Source: Rhea pennata (taxonomy: Eukaryota; Chordata; Aves; Rheiformes; Rheidae). From it: 64,000 nucleotides of DNA. A program made the position numbers and the translations under genes. Location: contig NC_084669.1 of the NCBI RefSeq assembly GCF_028389875.1, forward strand, positions 30,368,567-30,432,566, read 5' to 3'. A model generated the notes under the pieces. It saw nothing but the letters and a program-made list of their open reading frames with translations. It made no database searches and was not told the DNA's origin. Within the stretch, counting starts at the first letter, position 1. Each line of letters starts with the position of its first letter. Below, piece by piece: positions 63,230 through 64,000 of this stretch.

Positions 63230-64000
63230 GCGCTCTGACAGCGTCGGGAGTGGTATTTTTAAGCGACTGTGGGCCTTTCCCCCTCCCGCGACCGCAGGCG
63301 CTATCCAGCGCTCCAACAAAGGCCAGCTCTGCTCCTCCCAGCTTCTCCCCTCAGCCCCACTCACAAGCGCCAGACTTGAAGCCGAAGGGACGATCAGCGC
63401 AGCCCCTAAAAGCTCAACCCGCGACCCGCCACCTAACGCCGGCCCTTCTCCCCCCCCCCCCCCCCCCGCCTTTAACCCCGCCGACGGCCGTTACCGCTCG
63501 CGCAGCTCCCGCGCGCTGCGCCGCTGGCAGCCAGGCGCGCTCCGCCGCGGCAGCACGCCGAGGTCGGGGCGAGGCGCCCCGCGGGAGCCGCTGCCGGGCC
63601 CGGCCGCTCCGCGCAAACGCCACGTTGCTCCCCACCGCGGGCGCCTACGGCCGCGGGGACGCGCGCGCATGTGCATCCGCGCACCCGCGCGTGCCTGCGC
63701 GGCGCAGCCTGCGCGGGTGCGCGGCGGGGGAGCGGAGAGCGGCGCGGAAGGGCCGAGCAACCGCCCCGCGCCCCCCTCCCCCTCGCCCCTCGCCCGCCCG
63801 CGCTTACCGGCGGCCGCGGCCCGGCTCCCCTCAGCGGCGCGGCGCCCCGGCTGCCAGGCGGCGAACGGCCGCTCTCGCGAGAGCGCCGCCGGCCACGCCC
63901 CCCGCCCCGCCCCGCCGCCATGTCGCGGAGGCGGCGAGCCGCCATGTCGCGGTGCGCGCGGCGCCTCCCGCCGCGCCGCGTGTCAGCGGGCCGCACCTGA
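63230..64000. promoter_or_regulatory. Third CpG island with divergent or minus-strand promoter features
   Basis: Strongly CpG-rich up to the right edge. It holds the palindromic promoter element TCTCGCGAGA at 63873-63882, GC boxes (about 63900-63916), NRF1-like GCGCATGTGC (63665-63674) and GC-alternating sequence around 63690-63722. A strong minus-strand donor, GCCG|GTAAGC, at 63808/63807 suggests a first exon running leftward from about 63.9 kb, either an alternative NCOA4 leader exon or another gene. Confidence 0.65.
63873..63882. promoter_or_regulatory. TCTCGCGAGA palindromic promoter element
   Basis: Exact match to the 10-base palindrome enriched in TATA-less, often bidirectional vertebrate promoters, located 65 bases upstream of the minus-strand donor. 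Confidence 0.8.

Noticed and set aside
63472-63996. 174-codon minus-strand and 109-codon plus-strand open frames at the right edge
   Set aside because: Arg/Gly/Ala-rich CpG-island translations without recognisable similarity. The minus-strand frame crosses a strong splice donor. Kept only as a possible noncoding leader exon.

Overview
The window is vertebrate genomic DNA, almost certainly from a bird. It is AT-rich with long introns, it has consensus GT/AG splice sites and three CpG-island promoters, and its interspersed repeats are CR1 retrotransposon tails ending in the ATTCTRTG-type motif. The exons encode three recognisable single-copy genes in the order seen at human 10q11: PARG (minus strand), TIMM23 (plus strand), NCOA4 (minus strand). 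No bacterial, viral or CRISPR-type system is present.

Layout. Positions 1-28547 hold the 5' half of PARG on the minus strand: seven coding exons encoding about 536 residues. They cover the N-terminal regulatory region and the start of the accessory domain. The catalytic macrodomain exons lie beyond the left edge, and the first 13.4 kb is intron. A CpG island at about 28.1-29.3 kb is a compact bidirectional promoter, with 419 bp between the PARG and TIMM23 start codons. TIMM23 is complete from 28967 to 47184: seven exons and 206 aa, with a polyadenylation signal at 47552. About 4.2 kb of intergenic DNA separates it from the convergent 3' end of NCOA4. NCOA4 is complete on the minus strand from about 61.4 kb to 51.75 kb: nine coding exons, 600 aa, and a last coding exon that carries only Met-stop. 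A second CpG island at about 61.0-61.65 kb is its promoter. A third at about 63.2-64.0 kb is another promoter, either an alternative NCOA4 start or the neighbouring gene.

The genes have separate cell functions. PARG degrades poly(ADP-ribose), TIMM23 forms the inner-membrane presequence translocase, and NCOA4 is the ferritin autophagy receptor. They share no pathway; PARG and TIMM23 share a promoter.

Most interesting observations: a tRNA-Val(UAC)-headed SINE with a CR1 tail in TIMM23 intron 2; an NCOA4 that keeps its iron-sulfur cysteines and ferritin-binding motif but has lost both nuclear-receptor motifs known from the human protein; loss of one of two human caspase sites in PARG together with a very short first coding exon; a (GGGCC)6 tract just inside TIMM23 intron 1; and a perfect 15-bp hairpin in an NCOA4 intron. 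Human comparisons are from memory and could not be checked by alignment here.
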